DNA from: Anaspis maculata
Taxonomy: Eukaryota > Arthropoda > Insecta > Coleoptera > Scraptiidae
Reading direction: 5' to 3'
DNA length: 64,000 nucleotides
Assembly: GCA_949128115.1 (NCBI GenBank)
Contig: OX421961.1
Location: 104,764,363-104,828,362 of the forward strand
The position numbers and the translations under genes were made by a program. The notes beneath the pieces are model-generated. The model ran no database searches and was not told where the DNA came from. It saw only the letters and a list, made by a program, of their open reading frames with translations. Every line of letters begins with the position of its first letter. Within the stretch, counting starts at the first letter, position 1. This document shows, one piece after another, positions 1 to 10,200 of the stretch.

Positions 1-935
1 TTCGAGTTGTTCATGATTTTGCAGACTTTCTTTGCTCATGATGGCTAATGTGGTTATTGAAATGAAAAATTACGTTAGGCATTCTTATGCCCCACATTTT
101 GTCAAGTCGGTCACAAAAATTTATCATCATCAGTGTAGACGTTTGTCTCAGACAGCTGATCAAACAAAAGATATACAATTTTTGTGCGAAAATTATAAAA
201 ATATATAAGGTTTTGTCGTCATCGAATGCGTCTTGAGGAAAATCTATTGCCTCGAGAGGTACGAATTAGCATGCAAATAATTTAATGCAATCTGGTGTTA
301 ACAGTGATGCCAAAAAAATTGGTCAGATGTGTCTTACTGTCCCATAAAAGACGAGGAAGATGTGGAAAGCGTGGAAAAATGCAATATTAGCTATATTTGG
401 ACCTCGATCCGAACAGTAGACGAAAAGCACCCTGCACTGTATGGCTAGAACATGCCACTTGGCACAGTGACTTTTTGAACCATACTCTTTCAATTTAGAA
501 GTGTAGCCATCAGTGCCAACCCTACAGTCCCTGTATATGGGGAGAAGAAGTGGAAAAACCACGAAAAGTTGTTGCTCAAAAACCGAAAAAAAAACGGAGT
601 CTTATCGTCCTTTCTGCGTCGCTTGAAATGATCTTACCAAATTTGCGTATAGCATTGCAGTTGACAATGTCAACACCAAGTCCTATAAGATTATTTCCAG
701 GTGAAATTAAACATTTTGCGGCAATATCTCTCCAAGAAGTATTCGATCGCAGCGAAACCGTTTTAATTTTTGCAATTTTCACACAAAAATCGTACATCTT
801 TTGTTTGATCAGCTGCCGGAGACAAACGTCTCCACTGATGATGAGAAATTTATGTGGCTGACTTGACAAAATTTGAGGCATTAGAATGCCGAATGTAGTT
901 CTTCCTATCAATAACGACATTAGCCATCACGGACA
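1..935. repeat. Foldback, cut by the left window edge
   Basis: Bases 1-320 read as an imperfect reverse complement of about 615-935; for example GTGTAGACGTTTGTCTC near 140 pairs with GAGACAAACGTCTCCAC near 820. The symmetry axis is near 465 and the arms still match at base 1, so the structure continues outside the window. Between the arms, 325-610 is a spacer, part of which (about 365-560) recurs inverted at 1670-1830. I see no transposase and no terminal duplication. The open frames here lie inside the inverted arms and have no recognisable domain. Confidence 0.75.
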
Positions 936-2060
936 AAGAAAGTCTGTAAAACCAAAAACAATTCGAATGACAATGTTTATTCTACAAGAAGGCAGTTACC
1001 AATGCCGAGGCTACTTTTTTTGTGGTTAAATGGTTGTACCTCACCAACTTTATAATAATCAGTCACTTCCTCAATTATTTTGCAAATAGTTGACGCAAGT
1101 AGGCTGCCGGGAAGAGGAAAAAAGTTAAATGTATTTTTTCTGGGAATAGTAGGCCTAGACACTGGCTACCGATCATTTTCAACTGATTACATCACTGAAT
1201 GGAGAACTACCGAGTTGCACTCTGACCGGGGGTTCCACAAAACAGATAATACGAGATTAGTTGATTTGCGATTTTTGTTTGTCAATTTGTAGCTGACTGA
1301 TTAATGAAAATGCTGGTTTTTCCCTCAATAATGGAAAGATGATGGGTCTAGTACATATTTCAGGCATTTTTTGTGAGTAATCACCTAGCATTCAGCAGAA
1401 AAAAGTTCAGTTAATCTGCAATCAGCCTTGATCGCCGATCATCTTTTTTGTGGAACTGACGGTTATACTTTGAAAACTCACTGATTTACCTGAAAATTTA
1501 ATTTTTATGAAAGAAAACGAGTTTTTCGGGATATTTCAGGAATGCTTCAGGATATTTGGAAATGGTTTGATGGAATCTCATTGGCATGAACATCGGGATA
1601 TATATGCCGATTCACACGACTCTATCTCTTTTGGTTTATGAGTTACCACGTTTCCTTCTTCTTTTTCCTTTTTCACCCTGTACAGGGAGCCTGCACGTCT
1701 GCCGCTGATGTCTACACTTCTGAATCAGAAGATTATGGTTCATGCAACAACTATACCAAGTGGCATGTTTTAATCCTGAAATGCAGAGTCCACCCATATT
1801 TTAGCGCCTAACGTCCGGACTATAGACAACTTGCCTATTTTTCTGCGTTTAGATATTTCGCTTATCTGCGAATTTATTTTTTTTGAGAATGCTCCTGGTC
1901 AGATTTCTCTTTTGAACTACCTCTTGAATTTGATGGTTCATTGCAAAAGTTATACTCACCTATGCAATTAATTTCTCATTGAATGTTTACAGACTTGTAA
2001 CTGAAGTGTTTTTTATAGATCCATAGTTTCGTAAGTGGTGAAACAAAAAAACAGAAATAC
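936..2060. other. No gene seen, apart from the 1670-1830 repeat
   Basis: AT-rich DNA with short open frames only. No conserved domain or splice-supported exon is visible. A small hairpin CACCCTGTACAGGG at about 1665-1680 looks like two joined ends of CAGGGTG-type elements. Confidence 0.5.
1670..1830. repeat. Inverted partner of bases 365-560
   Basis: This segment matches the reverse complement of about 365-560; shared blocks include CAAGTGGCATGTT and CTACACTTCT. The copies are diverged, with several short gaps. Together they form a second inverted pair, with an axis near 1100, that overlaps the foldback at 1-935. This may mean one element inserted into another and was later rearranged. Confidence 0.55.
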
Positions 2061-2066
2061 CCCTAC

Positions 2067-5000
2067 TAGGCCAGGCGGTATGTCGGTAAAATCACTACAA
2101 TCTGGAAAAAAACTCCGACCAAAGCTTTTATGGTGTCAAACTCTTCGTAAGGTCAGTAGTTATCTACCACTGAGTTTCCGCCCAAAAACGAGTTGTGCTG
2201 ATTCCTCCACATCTGCGGGAAGGTAAAGGATGCCTCAAAAGTGCAAAAAGACCTGTTAAACCTTCGTACTTTTTTAATATATTTGCCTAATAGTGCAGTA
2301 AAGATAGGTTTTGGGGTTGAAAAAATTAATTCATGGAATTTTAAAGCTGTTATCGATTCAGAATTTCATCCTCTACCATGAACTTAAAATCCCCGAAAAT
2401 CCCATTCGAGCATTTTTCTTGCGGCGCTGTCAAAGTATATCATGTTTGCTGCAACAAGTCCGAAAATTGTATCCTCGCTTTTGTCACGTTAGAGCTATAT
2501 TTTTAGTTCAGAGCTGTTGGTATATACTCCAGGGCATGACCAGAACGTCATCTGAACCGCTGAAATCCTATTTCCCGCAAAAGAAAACACGTAACTCGAT
2601 TTAATCTGCAATTACCAGTGATAATCAAGTGTAGTTCGGGGATTGGTGACCAAATTTGATAAAATCTGTTCTTTTTGTGATGAAAGCATGAAATTTGGTA
2701 TAAGAGGTCTTCATGGTCCCCTTTTCAAATGTAGACATGGCGTTTCGCCATATTTTGGTTAGGGGGGCTTAGGGACCCCCTTGAAAATTAAAGTTGCAGA
2801 AACTCATGCAAACCACCATTAACATAATTGTCACGCATCTCAAAAAGTGATCATTTGACTCTACGTTAAATCTCAACAAGAAACACACCAGTTGTCACCA
2901 TGGACGCACTGTTCTTCATAATGAAAAAAAAATTCTTCGGAATGTCAAAAAAAAATCGGGTTTTTAAAAAATTTTCATGTAATAGAGGACTAAATTTATC
3001 TTCCGCATATCATTATCCACTAATTCGTATCTGCCGAAGCCATTGATGAAGCCCATTTCTTCATATTGACATCTAGAAGCAACAATTCCAGATGAAACCA
3101 CCCAATTCAAGTGCTCACTTCAGCAGCGTTTTTTTCAATATTACCAATTGATATGAATGACAATTTATTCTTGGGTGGATAGCTTCAACTGTTTTATAAT
3201 TTTATTGAGTAAAACTAGATAAGGAATAATGCGCGAAAGCCCCGAAGAAATTTTTTTAACCGTCACCTGTCACTGTTAGAATTGCACCAAATTTCATGCT
3301 ACTTTGGCGAAACAACAGCAAATACAGACTAAAGAGTATAGACAAACGTCAATACGATCTGCAGTTGTCAAGTAGAAAGCACGTAGAATGAGGATTGAGG
3401 CGTGGAATACTTCAAAGCACTCAGTTCGAGTGAATACACAGTATAGAAATATTTTCAACACACCCTAGGGGCACAAATTTTATGATGGTGAGCGACGCGA
3501 AAAAAAAAATTCCCATGCTTTTGCGCTTGGTTCCGCGTGTAGCCATATAAAATTAGGTCACAGAACAGTTCCAGCTATCCATCCATTTATAAATTGCCGA
3601 TCATATTGATTGGTAACAATTAAAAAACGCTGTTGAACTTCACACTTGAATTGGCTCATTTCTTCGGGAGCTGTCATCCCTAGAATGACAATATCAAAAA
3701 ACAGACTTTATGAATAGCTTCTGCAAATACAAATTAGTGAATAATGATACACAGGAGATCAACTCACCGTTTCTTAGAATTAAAAATCATTAAAAACTGT
3801 GTTTTTTTTTGACACTCCGAAGAATTTTTTTTCAACACGAAGAACAATGCGTACTTGGCGACAACTGTTGTGTCTCTTGTCAAGCTTTGGTGTAAAGTCA
3901 AATGATTACTTTTTGAAATGTGTGAAGATATTTACCGGTGGTTTGTGAGAGTTCCTGAGACTTCAAATTTTTAAGGGGGTCCTTAGGCCCCCCTAACCAA
4001 AATATGGCGAGGCGTCATGTTTACATTTGGAGAGAAGACCATGAGGACCACTCATACCAAATTTCATGTCTCTATCACAACTCAAACAGATTGTATTGAA
4101 CTTGGTTACTAACCCTCGGATTATACTTAATCAACACTGTTAACTGGAAGTTAAAGCGACTTCCGTGTCTTTTTTTTCGGGAAATACGAGTTAGAGGTTC
4201 AAACGACGGTCTGGTCATGCCCTGCAGTATATATCAACAGCTCTAAGCCAACAATGTAGCTCTAGTGTGACAAAAACAAGAATACCATTTTCGGACTAGT
4301 TGCAGCAAACATGATATACTTTGACAGCGCCGCAAGAAGAATGCTCAACTGGGATTTTCGGGGATTTTGAGTATGTGGTAGAGAATGAAATTCTGAATCG
4401 ATATCTGCTATAAAATTTCATGAATTAATTTTTTCAAGGTTTGGGGTCTTTTTTGACTATCTTTACTGCACTATAAATGCAAACGTACAACTCTTACGCG
4501 AACATTGGAAGCCTCTGTCATCATCTCTGTGCCAGTCTTACCGTTGAAAAAAAAGATTTCTTTGTGCGGGTCAGATAAATTACATTTAATCGTTTTTCCA
4601 CACAAGAAAACGATGAAGCAACATGTATTTTGTATGTTTTCTAATAACTCGTATCCATTGAACCCATTTCTGGCATTAAAATTTCAATAACAGCATTTTT
4701 GAAGATGTTGCCAGCAAAAAAGTGAATGATTTTTACCCGCCTGTTCAGCAGCAATTTTTTCAATTTTCCCAAACACCGTTTGCGAAAACTTTATAAGGAA
4801 TGAAAAGCTCAAACTCTTCTATAACGATATCGTGCCTGGCTTAACCGCGGCACGCACTTAAAAGTCTAAAAAACTGGTTTCTTTTCGAGAGGTCCTGTTT
4901 CACCCGCGTGCGGCCGTGCCTACTTGACATAGACCGGACTGATTACACGAGCTTGGAAATGTACTCTTTTCCAGCTTTAAAACGCGACCATTATTATTAA

Positions 5001-5776
5001 GACTTTGTACATTGATTTATGAAGAAATTACATATTATTTTATCATTAATGGTCGTGTTTTAAAGCTGGAAAATAGTACATTTCCAAGCTTGTGTAATCA
5101 GTCCGGTCTATGTCAAGTAGGCACGGCCGCACACGGGTAGAATAGAACCGCTCAAAAAAAAATCAGTTTCCTACACTTTCAAAAAGCGTGCCGCGGTTAA
5201 GCCAGATATAATATCATCAGAAAACAGTTCCAGCTTGTCATTCCCTATAAAATTTTCGAGAACGGTGTTTGGTAAAATTGAAAAAACTGCTGCTGAACAG
5301 GCAGGTGAAAATTATTCACTTCTTAGCGGACAACATCTTCAAAAATGCTGTTATTGTAATTTTAACGCCATGAATGGGTTCAGTAAGTACAAGTTATTAG
5401 AAAACATCCAAAATACATGTTGCTCCATCGTTTTCTTGTGTGGAAAAACAATTAAATGTGATTTATCTGACCCGCACAAAGAAATCTTTTTTTCAACAGT
5501 AAGACTGGTTCAGAGATGATGAAAAATGCTTCCAATGTTTGCATTAGATTTGTACGTTTGCATTGAGGCAAATAAAATGGAAAAGTACGGGGGTTTAGCA
5601 GGTCTTTTTGCACTTTCAAGACATCCTTCACCTTTGGGCAGATGTGGAGGAATCAGCACAACTCGTTTTTGGGCGGAAACTCAGTGGTAGATACCTACTG
5701 AGCTTACGAAGAGTTTGACACCATAAAAGCTTTGGTCGGAATTTTTTCTATCCAGAATGAGCTACCGCCTGGCCTA
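2067..5776. mobile_element. Foldback element B (TAG/CTA termini, TAC duplication)
   Basis: A near-perfect inverted repeat. The left arm runs 2067-2290 and then 4477-5000; the right arm runs about 5040-5776. The axis is near 5020. The termini are TAGGCCAGGCGGTA and its complement TACCGCCTGGCCTA, flanked by TAC at 2064-2066 and at 5777-5779, which I read as a 3-bp target duplication. Removing the nested element A (2291-4473) and its duplicated TAA leaves about 1.52 kb with arms of about 750 bp. The axis region carries mirrored blocks such as CAGTCCGGTCTATGTCAAG. The arms contain no recognisable transposase, so the element must have been mobilised in trans. Superfamily is not assigned: 3-bp duplications occur in PIF/Harbinger, but there the target is normally TWA. 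Confidence 0.85.
2291..4473. mobile_element. Foldback element A nested in an arm of B (TAA duplication)
   Basis: Termini TAGTGCAGTAAAGAT and ATCTTTACTGCACTA, flanked by TAA at 2288-2290 and at 4474-4476. Arms of about 1 kb face each other around an axis near 3400. The intact opposite arm of B reads GCATTGAGGCAAAT at 5560-5573. Its complement ATTTGCCTCAATGC equals the flanks of A joined through a single TAA (ATTTGCCTAAATGC) with one substitution. This gives the empty target site and fixes the ends. The subterminal arms include AAGCATGAAATTTGGTAT at 2687-2704, a motif shared with elements D and E. No coding capacity is recognised. Confidence 0.87.
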
Positions 5777-5827
5777 TACTGATTTTAGAACATTTTTATA
5801 TTGAAAAGATACAAATACAAGTCATAG

Positions 5828-5869
5828 TTGCGCACACACACACGCACGCGCGCACACCACACACAATAT
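5828..5869. repeat. CA/CG-rich microsatellite
   Basis: A run of alternating purine-pyrimidine dinucleotides (CACACACACACGCACGCGCG and following), just outside the right end of element B. Such runs can adopt left-handed DNA. No gene lies here. Confidence 0.85.
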
Positions 5870-5881
5870 ACTGCTTATTGC

Positions 5882-6305
5882 TCACAATCTGTCCCACTGC
5901 CAAGGAACTGACCCCTCTTCATTGAATTATTCTTTGAAATTATCTCTTATAGTATTAGCCTCCTGGCTAGATGCATTGGAGGAAATTCTTCATAGTGGTG
6001 TCATCTGATTCTGAGATTCAACAAAAATATCTTCAAAAAATTCAGGGTTGATTGTTTGGTTTAGAGATATTTTTTGCTCGACTATATAATTATGCAAGCA
6101 TACAGTAGCCTTAATTATGTTTTCTGCTGTTCTCAGACTGGCTTTCTGGCTATAATTGGTTTTCTAAAAATTCGCCATCGTGACGCCAGTATTCCAAATG
6201 CATTCTCCACAACACGTCTAGCTCATGATAATCGATAATTATAAATCAACTTTCGAATGTCTATAGACCGTTTCTGCCTGGATATAGTCGAAAAAGGTGT
6301 TCTCC
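5882..6305 (-). pseudogene. PIF/Harbinger (HARBI1-like) transposase, C-terminal part, broken
   Basis: Read on the minus strand, this is the C-terminal third of a PIF/Harbinger DDE transposase. In order I read LYPGRN, NYRLS, ARRVVENAFGIL (with the last catalytic acidic residue E), ASRWRIFRKP, then after a one-base frame change ENIIKATVCLHNY, NASSQEANTIRD and finally VPWQWD before a TGA at 5882-5884. At least two in-frame stops and one frameshift make it non-functional. The middle of the same protein lies at 7478-7745, separated by foldback element C. In the family this enzyme excises and inserts DNA elements at TWA sites with help from a Myb-like partner. No such partner is visible in the window. 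Confidence 0.88.
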
Positions 6306-6520
6306 TAGTAGTGCGGGAGCCCACTGCAAAATTCTGGGTCGATCGCTTTTATGAAGAATTTCTGTTTCAATCGATAGTGGGCAATACGATGAATCTTCCG
6401 ATACCCGACAGCCACCTTCCATCCCCTGCTATAAGTCGCCGCCGGTTTTAAAGATGCCCATTTTGAATCATTTTCTACACCTCTTGCTTATATAAAAAAA
6501 TGTCACAATGATTGACAGAA

Positions 6521-6592
6521 GGCGAGATGGTCGAGTGGTCTAGATAAAAGTAAACGAATTCAAAGGTCAAAGGTTCTAATCTCCGCGAATAC
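6521..6592 (+). other. tRNA-like block, left arm of element C
   Basis: It starts GGCGAGATGGTCGAGTGGTC, an A-box in the style of class II (Ser/Leu) tRNAs. A B-box-like GGTTCTAATCTCC follows at about 6573-6585, then a long T-run from about 6593 that could end RNA polymerase III transcription. The D-arm can pair weakly (GTC with GAT). The T-arm stem and the acceptor stem do not pair, so this is a degenerate tRNA-derived promoter or SINE head rather than a working tRNA gene. Confidence 0.5.
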
Positions 6593-7189
6593 CTTTTTTT
6601 TTTATTCTTTTTTTTCGCATTTAAAAAGCTTGACTTACTTGAACTTTTTAAAATTGCGGAATTGAACGACGTTTCTCAATTTGGAGTAACTTTCGTCGCT
6701 AAATTTATTAATGCTGCCGTTTTTTCCACACAAAAAATACGGCATTTCCTAGTATAGTGCTCTTTCTTCAAACGTGAGTGCCATGAAAACCAGTGGAGTG
6801 TGGAGAATTGAAAAAAATAAGGGTTTCCTAAAATAAGGTGTGAAAATGTATAAGTATGTATTTCAAAATTTCAAAATCCGAAAAACTCGATTTTTTTTCA
6901 AAATTTTTATATATTTTTTGAAAAAAGACCCTCATTCTCTTGCCAGCTCAGATTTAAATAACTAATTTTTCTGTTACGTTTTCAGCTGCACAGATTTGGC
7001 AGTAACTCACGCCAAAAGAATCTATCTGTTGTTTCTCTTCCGCTCTGCAGCTGATCCGCAGTCTGTTTCAGCCGTTTTTTATGCTAGGAAATAACATCCT
7101 CAACTACTGAAAATGGTATCTTTGTATTAAACAGTGATATGTGTCTGTCAAGCTTTTAAAATGCGAAAAAAAAAGAATAAAAAAAAAAG

Positions 7190-7260
7190 TATTCGCGGAG
7201 ATTAGAACCTCTGACCTTTGAATTCGTTTACTTTTATCTAGACCACTCGACCATCTCGCC
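7190..7260 (-). other. tRNA-like block, right arm of element C
   Basis: Mirror copy of 6521-6592, pointing back toward the element centre. It differs by very few bases (for example AGGTCAGAGG against AGGTCAAAGG before the B-box). A T-run follows it on the minus strand. The two blocks converge, so any polymerase III transcripts from them would be complementary only outside the T-runs, unless termination fails. Confidence 0.5.
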
Positions 7261-7477
7261 TTCTGTCAATCATTGTGACATTTTTTTATATAAGCAAGAG
7301 GTGTAAAAAATGATTCAAAATGGGCATCTTTAAAACCGGCGGCGACTCTTATAGCAGGGGATGGAAGGTGGCTGTCGGGTATCGGAAGATTCATCGTATT
7401 GCCCACTATCGATTGAAACAGAAATTCTTCATAAAAGCGATCGACCCAGAATTTTGCAGTGGGCTCCCGGACTATAG

Positions 7478-7745
7478 TGGAAAAGCCTCATCACCCAAAC
7501 ACAAAAGGCAAAACTGACCCATCTTCATAAATTTCTCTAGGCTGAGGAATGTTCGATTCATTATTTCTTAGCTTCATTCCACTATCACTGTTCCTGAAGA
7601 TTCCACCGTCACTTTGTCTCCCCTGCGCCCCAATATCCACAAGAGCAAATTTGCACTGATGATCCGTAACTGCCATAAGAACCATCGAGTGACTGCCTTT
7701 GTAGTTGTAAAATTCACTGCCAGAATTTGGAGGTGCCTGTAAGCC
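7478..7745 (-). pseudogene. PIF/Harbinger transposase, central part, broken
   Basis: Minus-strand reading gives APPNSGSEFYNYKGSHSM, then VLMAVTDHQCKFALVDIG, then GAQGRQSDGGIFRNSDSG, which is the conserved central part of HARBI1-like nucleases including the second catalytic D in VDIGAQGRQSD. It continues to LPFVFGDEAFPL after a one-base shift and is then interrupted by element C. The catalytic D normally just upstream of APPNSG (in a DGKH-type motif) is missing, because unrelated repeat DNA begins at about 7775. The fragment therefore lacks its N-terminus and is dead. Confidence 0.88.
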
Positions 7746-7774
7746 ACAGTATGACGAAAGGAAATTTGCATCGC

Positions 7775-8640
7775 AATATTAGCCCAGGCATTTTAGTCGA
7801 AAAATCGTGGTACCCCGTAACAAATTCGCGCAAAGCTGAATTTTGTTATATATGTTCTATTGGACCTACGGAACAACATATCAAAATACTCGGACTTACA
7901 CCCTCGTACGTCCTTTGATTTTCATCCTCAAGTTCTAAGAATTAGAGAGATACCGATCTCCAAGCTGTTCCTGCAAGTGAACGGAGTATCCGATCGATAT
8001 AAGATATGTTTCAAATGAACGAGAGAGATTTGTCGTTAGCGCTCAAGTATGTGAGGAAGCTTTTGTAACTCTGCCGATTGGTGAGTTCTGCGGGAAAGGC
8101 GGTTGAGTGTTCATTTGTCGCCCGGATATTTCAGGAAAAACCATGTGAGAATTTAAAGCCTCAAGCAATGTCGCACAAAGTTGAATATTGATATATAACT
8201 GGTATGATCCCTAAGGAAGAACATATCAAAATATTTGTACTTACACCTCTGTGCCTCCTACGATCTTGGGGCTTTGAATATCTAGTCAAAAAATTCACCC
8301 AGACACTTTTCTCCAAAACTGTTCCTGTGGACGAACCAATCATTCTAACAATATAAGGTGGGTCTCAAAGAAAACACGGTATGTTGTTGTCTATGAAGTG
8401 GACTCGGGTAGCCATGAAACATTTCTACTTGATAGAGGCGTGAATAGTACGCGCAAGGTGGAATTTCTCTCCTGGATCTTCAAATGAGAAACATGTAAGA
8501 ATATTTTGTGATGGCCAATAAAGCTGAGCATTGTTGATAGGTTCTTCTTCCCATCTTCGAAACAGACCCAAGTATTGAGACTGATGAGTGAACAGTTGAT
8601 ATTCACAGTGCTCATCCCGGAAATAGGCGATTGACCTTAT
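7775..8640. repeat. Diverged tandem repeat, period about 350 bp
   Basis: Blocks recur at a spacing of about 345-355 bp: AACATATCAAAATA at 7875 and 8220, CTGTTCCTG at about 7964 and 8319, and CATGTRAGAATWTTW at about 8144 and 8489. Roughly two and a half units are present, with many substitutions. A related single unit lies inverted at 11490-11645. No protein is recognised, and the family is unknown to me. Confidence 0.65.
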
Positions 8641-9035
8641 TGGGGAAAATGGCCGTTTCGTCGAGGAAGTTTTAGGGAATTAATTGTCAGAAGAGGTGTA
8701 AGTTGCCGCCACTTGTTGCCGCAGGCAACGGCGGCTGTTACGTCAATTGGTGGCACGTCAAAACTGTCACTTTACTATCTTGTGCATTCCACTACAAGCA
8801 AACTTTTCTTCCTGTGAACCCTTGGGACCCCGTAGGCTCTTTATTGGGCCCCATGTTGATGACCAGCGTCGTCGCAGACCTTTCTCTAAATCATCCATAG
8901 CTTCCGCCATTCCGCCCAAGGAAGAGCAACAAACTGTCACATCCGCACGACCGCACGGAGGGAAACACACAAGCCCGTCGACCAGCCAAGAAAAAATCAC
9001 CTCGGGCTGGCCGTGTAGGATCAACCACCACCTAC
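8641..9035. other. No supported gene
   Basis: Moderately GC-rich DNA. A 155-codon plus-strand frame (8747-9214) overlaps a better-supported minus-strand exon candidate, and its composition is unconvincing. A minus-strand ATGGCGG at about 8903 starts a short frame with no recognisable domain. Confidence 0.35.
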
Positions 9036-9172
9036 CTTTTTCCTCGCTTTTTTCTAAAGATTTTCTGCTTGGACTTCAGCTGGAGATCCGCATTTTTCAT
9101 TCTAATAAGCTCGCCGTAGCTCTTTGTGTTCGGGACGTAAACGTTGTCTTTTTTTACCGCAATGTTTCGCAT
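9036..9172 (-). CDS. Possible first coding exon, unknown protein
   Basis: A minus-strand frame of 45 codons begins at ATG 9172, just downstream of an in-frame stop. It reads MRNIAVKKDNVYVPNTK and later KKRGK, strongly basic with a Lys/Arg-rich C-terminal end. It runs directly into a good splice donor, AAAAAG|GTAGGT at 9035-9030. Length, start and donor suit the first exon of a small nuclear or ribosomal-type basic protein, but I do not recognise the family and find no convincing downstream exon. It could equally be chance. Confidence 0.3.
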
Positions 9173-9478
9173 TGCTGGGGGCGTAGTCTTTCAGCTGCGC
9201 ACCTCTGGGGCTAGATCTACTACAAGCCTGCTAAATATGCCAACCATAACATGAAATAAGAGACACAAATGCAAACCCATTTTCACATTATTTCTACTTG
9301 TCAAATTTCCATGTGAATAATGTGGGTATTGCAGGTATCCACTAGTGCCCACCTAGGCTACTAGACGTCGGAGCATGGTGTTCCTCGCAAAAACGTCCTC
9401 GACGATCAAGTACCGAGCTCTACACCAGGTGGCGTTTTTTAAATGTAAATCGCCTATAGTGAATTCTCGTATTTAATA

Positions 9479-9684
9479 TCACAAGAGATAAAATTTTGTC
9501 GGCAAAATTTTTCGATTGTTATGAAAATTTGTTGCTTGGCAATTTCGCGAATGGCATTTGTAACAAAACCACGAGCCGTCAGGCGAGTGGTTTTGATTAA
9601 ATGTCATGAGCGATATTGCCAAAAAGCAACAAATTTGAATATTACAAGAGGAAAATTTTGCCTTCAAAATTTTATCTCGAGTGG
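9479..9684. mobile_element. Short MITE with TA duplication
   Basis: A 206-bp inverted repeat. The ends TCACAAGAGATAAAATTTTG and CAAAATTTTATCTCGAGTGG mirror each other and are flanked by TA. The centre is a small hairpin, CCACGAGCCGTCAGGCGAGTGG with unpaired middle. Inner blocks GTTGCTTGGCAAT and ATTGCCAAAAAGCAAC also pair. It is too short to code for a transposase; a Tc1/mariner-type helper is suggested by the TA target only. Confidence 0.7.
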
Positions 9685-9779
9685 TATTCGACATGACTAT
9701 TTTACGAGAGAAAAAGAGGCTTTCTTTGAACAGCTTTTTCATCCAAAACCAAGATACCTATCTAGTTCTAAAATAACGT

Positions 9780-10200
9780 GAAGCCCATAAAAGGGCCGAG
9801 AGAGTTTCGGAAGTCATGACTAACGGCGTATGGAGGTATAAGAGAGCCCGCTAGGATCTTGAGCAGCCAAAGAAAGTATAGAAGAGCACAGAGTCTCGGG
9901 AGATAAAGAAAAGAGTTTCTACTAAAACCTTTACTGAAAAACCAAGAAAATACAAGACAACACACCAAAGTTTCGAAAGCCAGAAGAAGACGCAAGGGGG
10001 CTCACAGTACGTCAATTACGTCATAAGAAGGTGAGCTAGGTCTTTGAACGGCACATAGACATCTACATCAAAGGGGTCCGCAAGGGCTTCGAACCACAGA
10101 AGAAGACACAAGGGGCAACTTATTAGGGCTATAAACGATGCATGAAAACACAAGGGGGCCCGCTGGGGCTTCGATTGATACAACAAGATGCAATGAAGCT
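9780..10200. repeat. Degenerate short tandem-like repeats
   Basis: Variants of a phrase like AGAAGACRCAAGGGG followed by CTTCGA recur at about 9985, 10098 and 10148, mixed with unrelated bases. It looks like an old satellite or transcribed simple repeat. No reading frame is supported. Confidence 0.4.

Larger units (their letters stand above)
6309..7474. mobile_element. Foldback element C inside the Harbinger gene (TAG duplication)
   Basis: Termini TAGTGCGGGAGCCCACTGC and GCAGTGGGCTCCCGGACTA, flanked by TAG at 6306-6308 and 7475-7477. The symmetry axis is near 6890; the arms are over 90 percent alike by eye out to about 6600 and 7190. The host reading frame proves the insertion: on the minus strand GDEAFPL ends at the right edge and GEHLFRLYPGRN resumes at the left edge, as in intact family members, once one TAG copy is removed. 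Each arm carries a tRNA-like block about 210 bp from its end (6521-6592 and 7190-7260). The element has no protein-coding content that I recognise. Confidence 0.9.

Noticed and set aside
6521..7260. Two functional tRNA genes
   Set aside because: The A and B boxes are recognisable, but acceptor and T-arm stems do not pair and no sensible anticodon loop forms.
2067..7474. Assigning the TAG...CTA elements to PIF/Harbinger because a Harbinger gene is next to them
   Set aside because: The Harbinger gene is the target of element C, not part of it. The TAC and TAG duplications do not fit the usual TWA rule, so no superfamily is assigned.
8747..9214. 155-codon plus-strand ORF
   Set aside because: It overlaps a minus-strand frame with a better start and splice donor, and its translation has no recognisable domain or compositional bias of a real protein.
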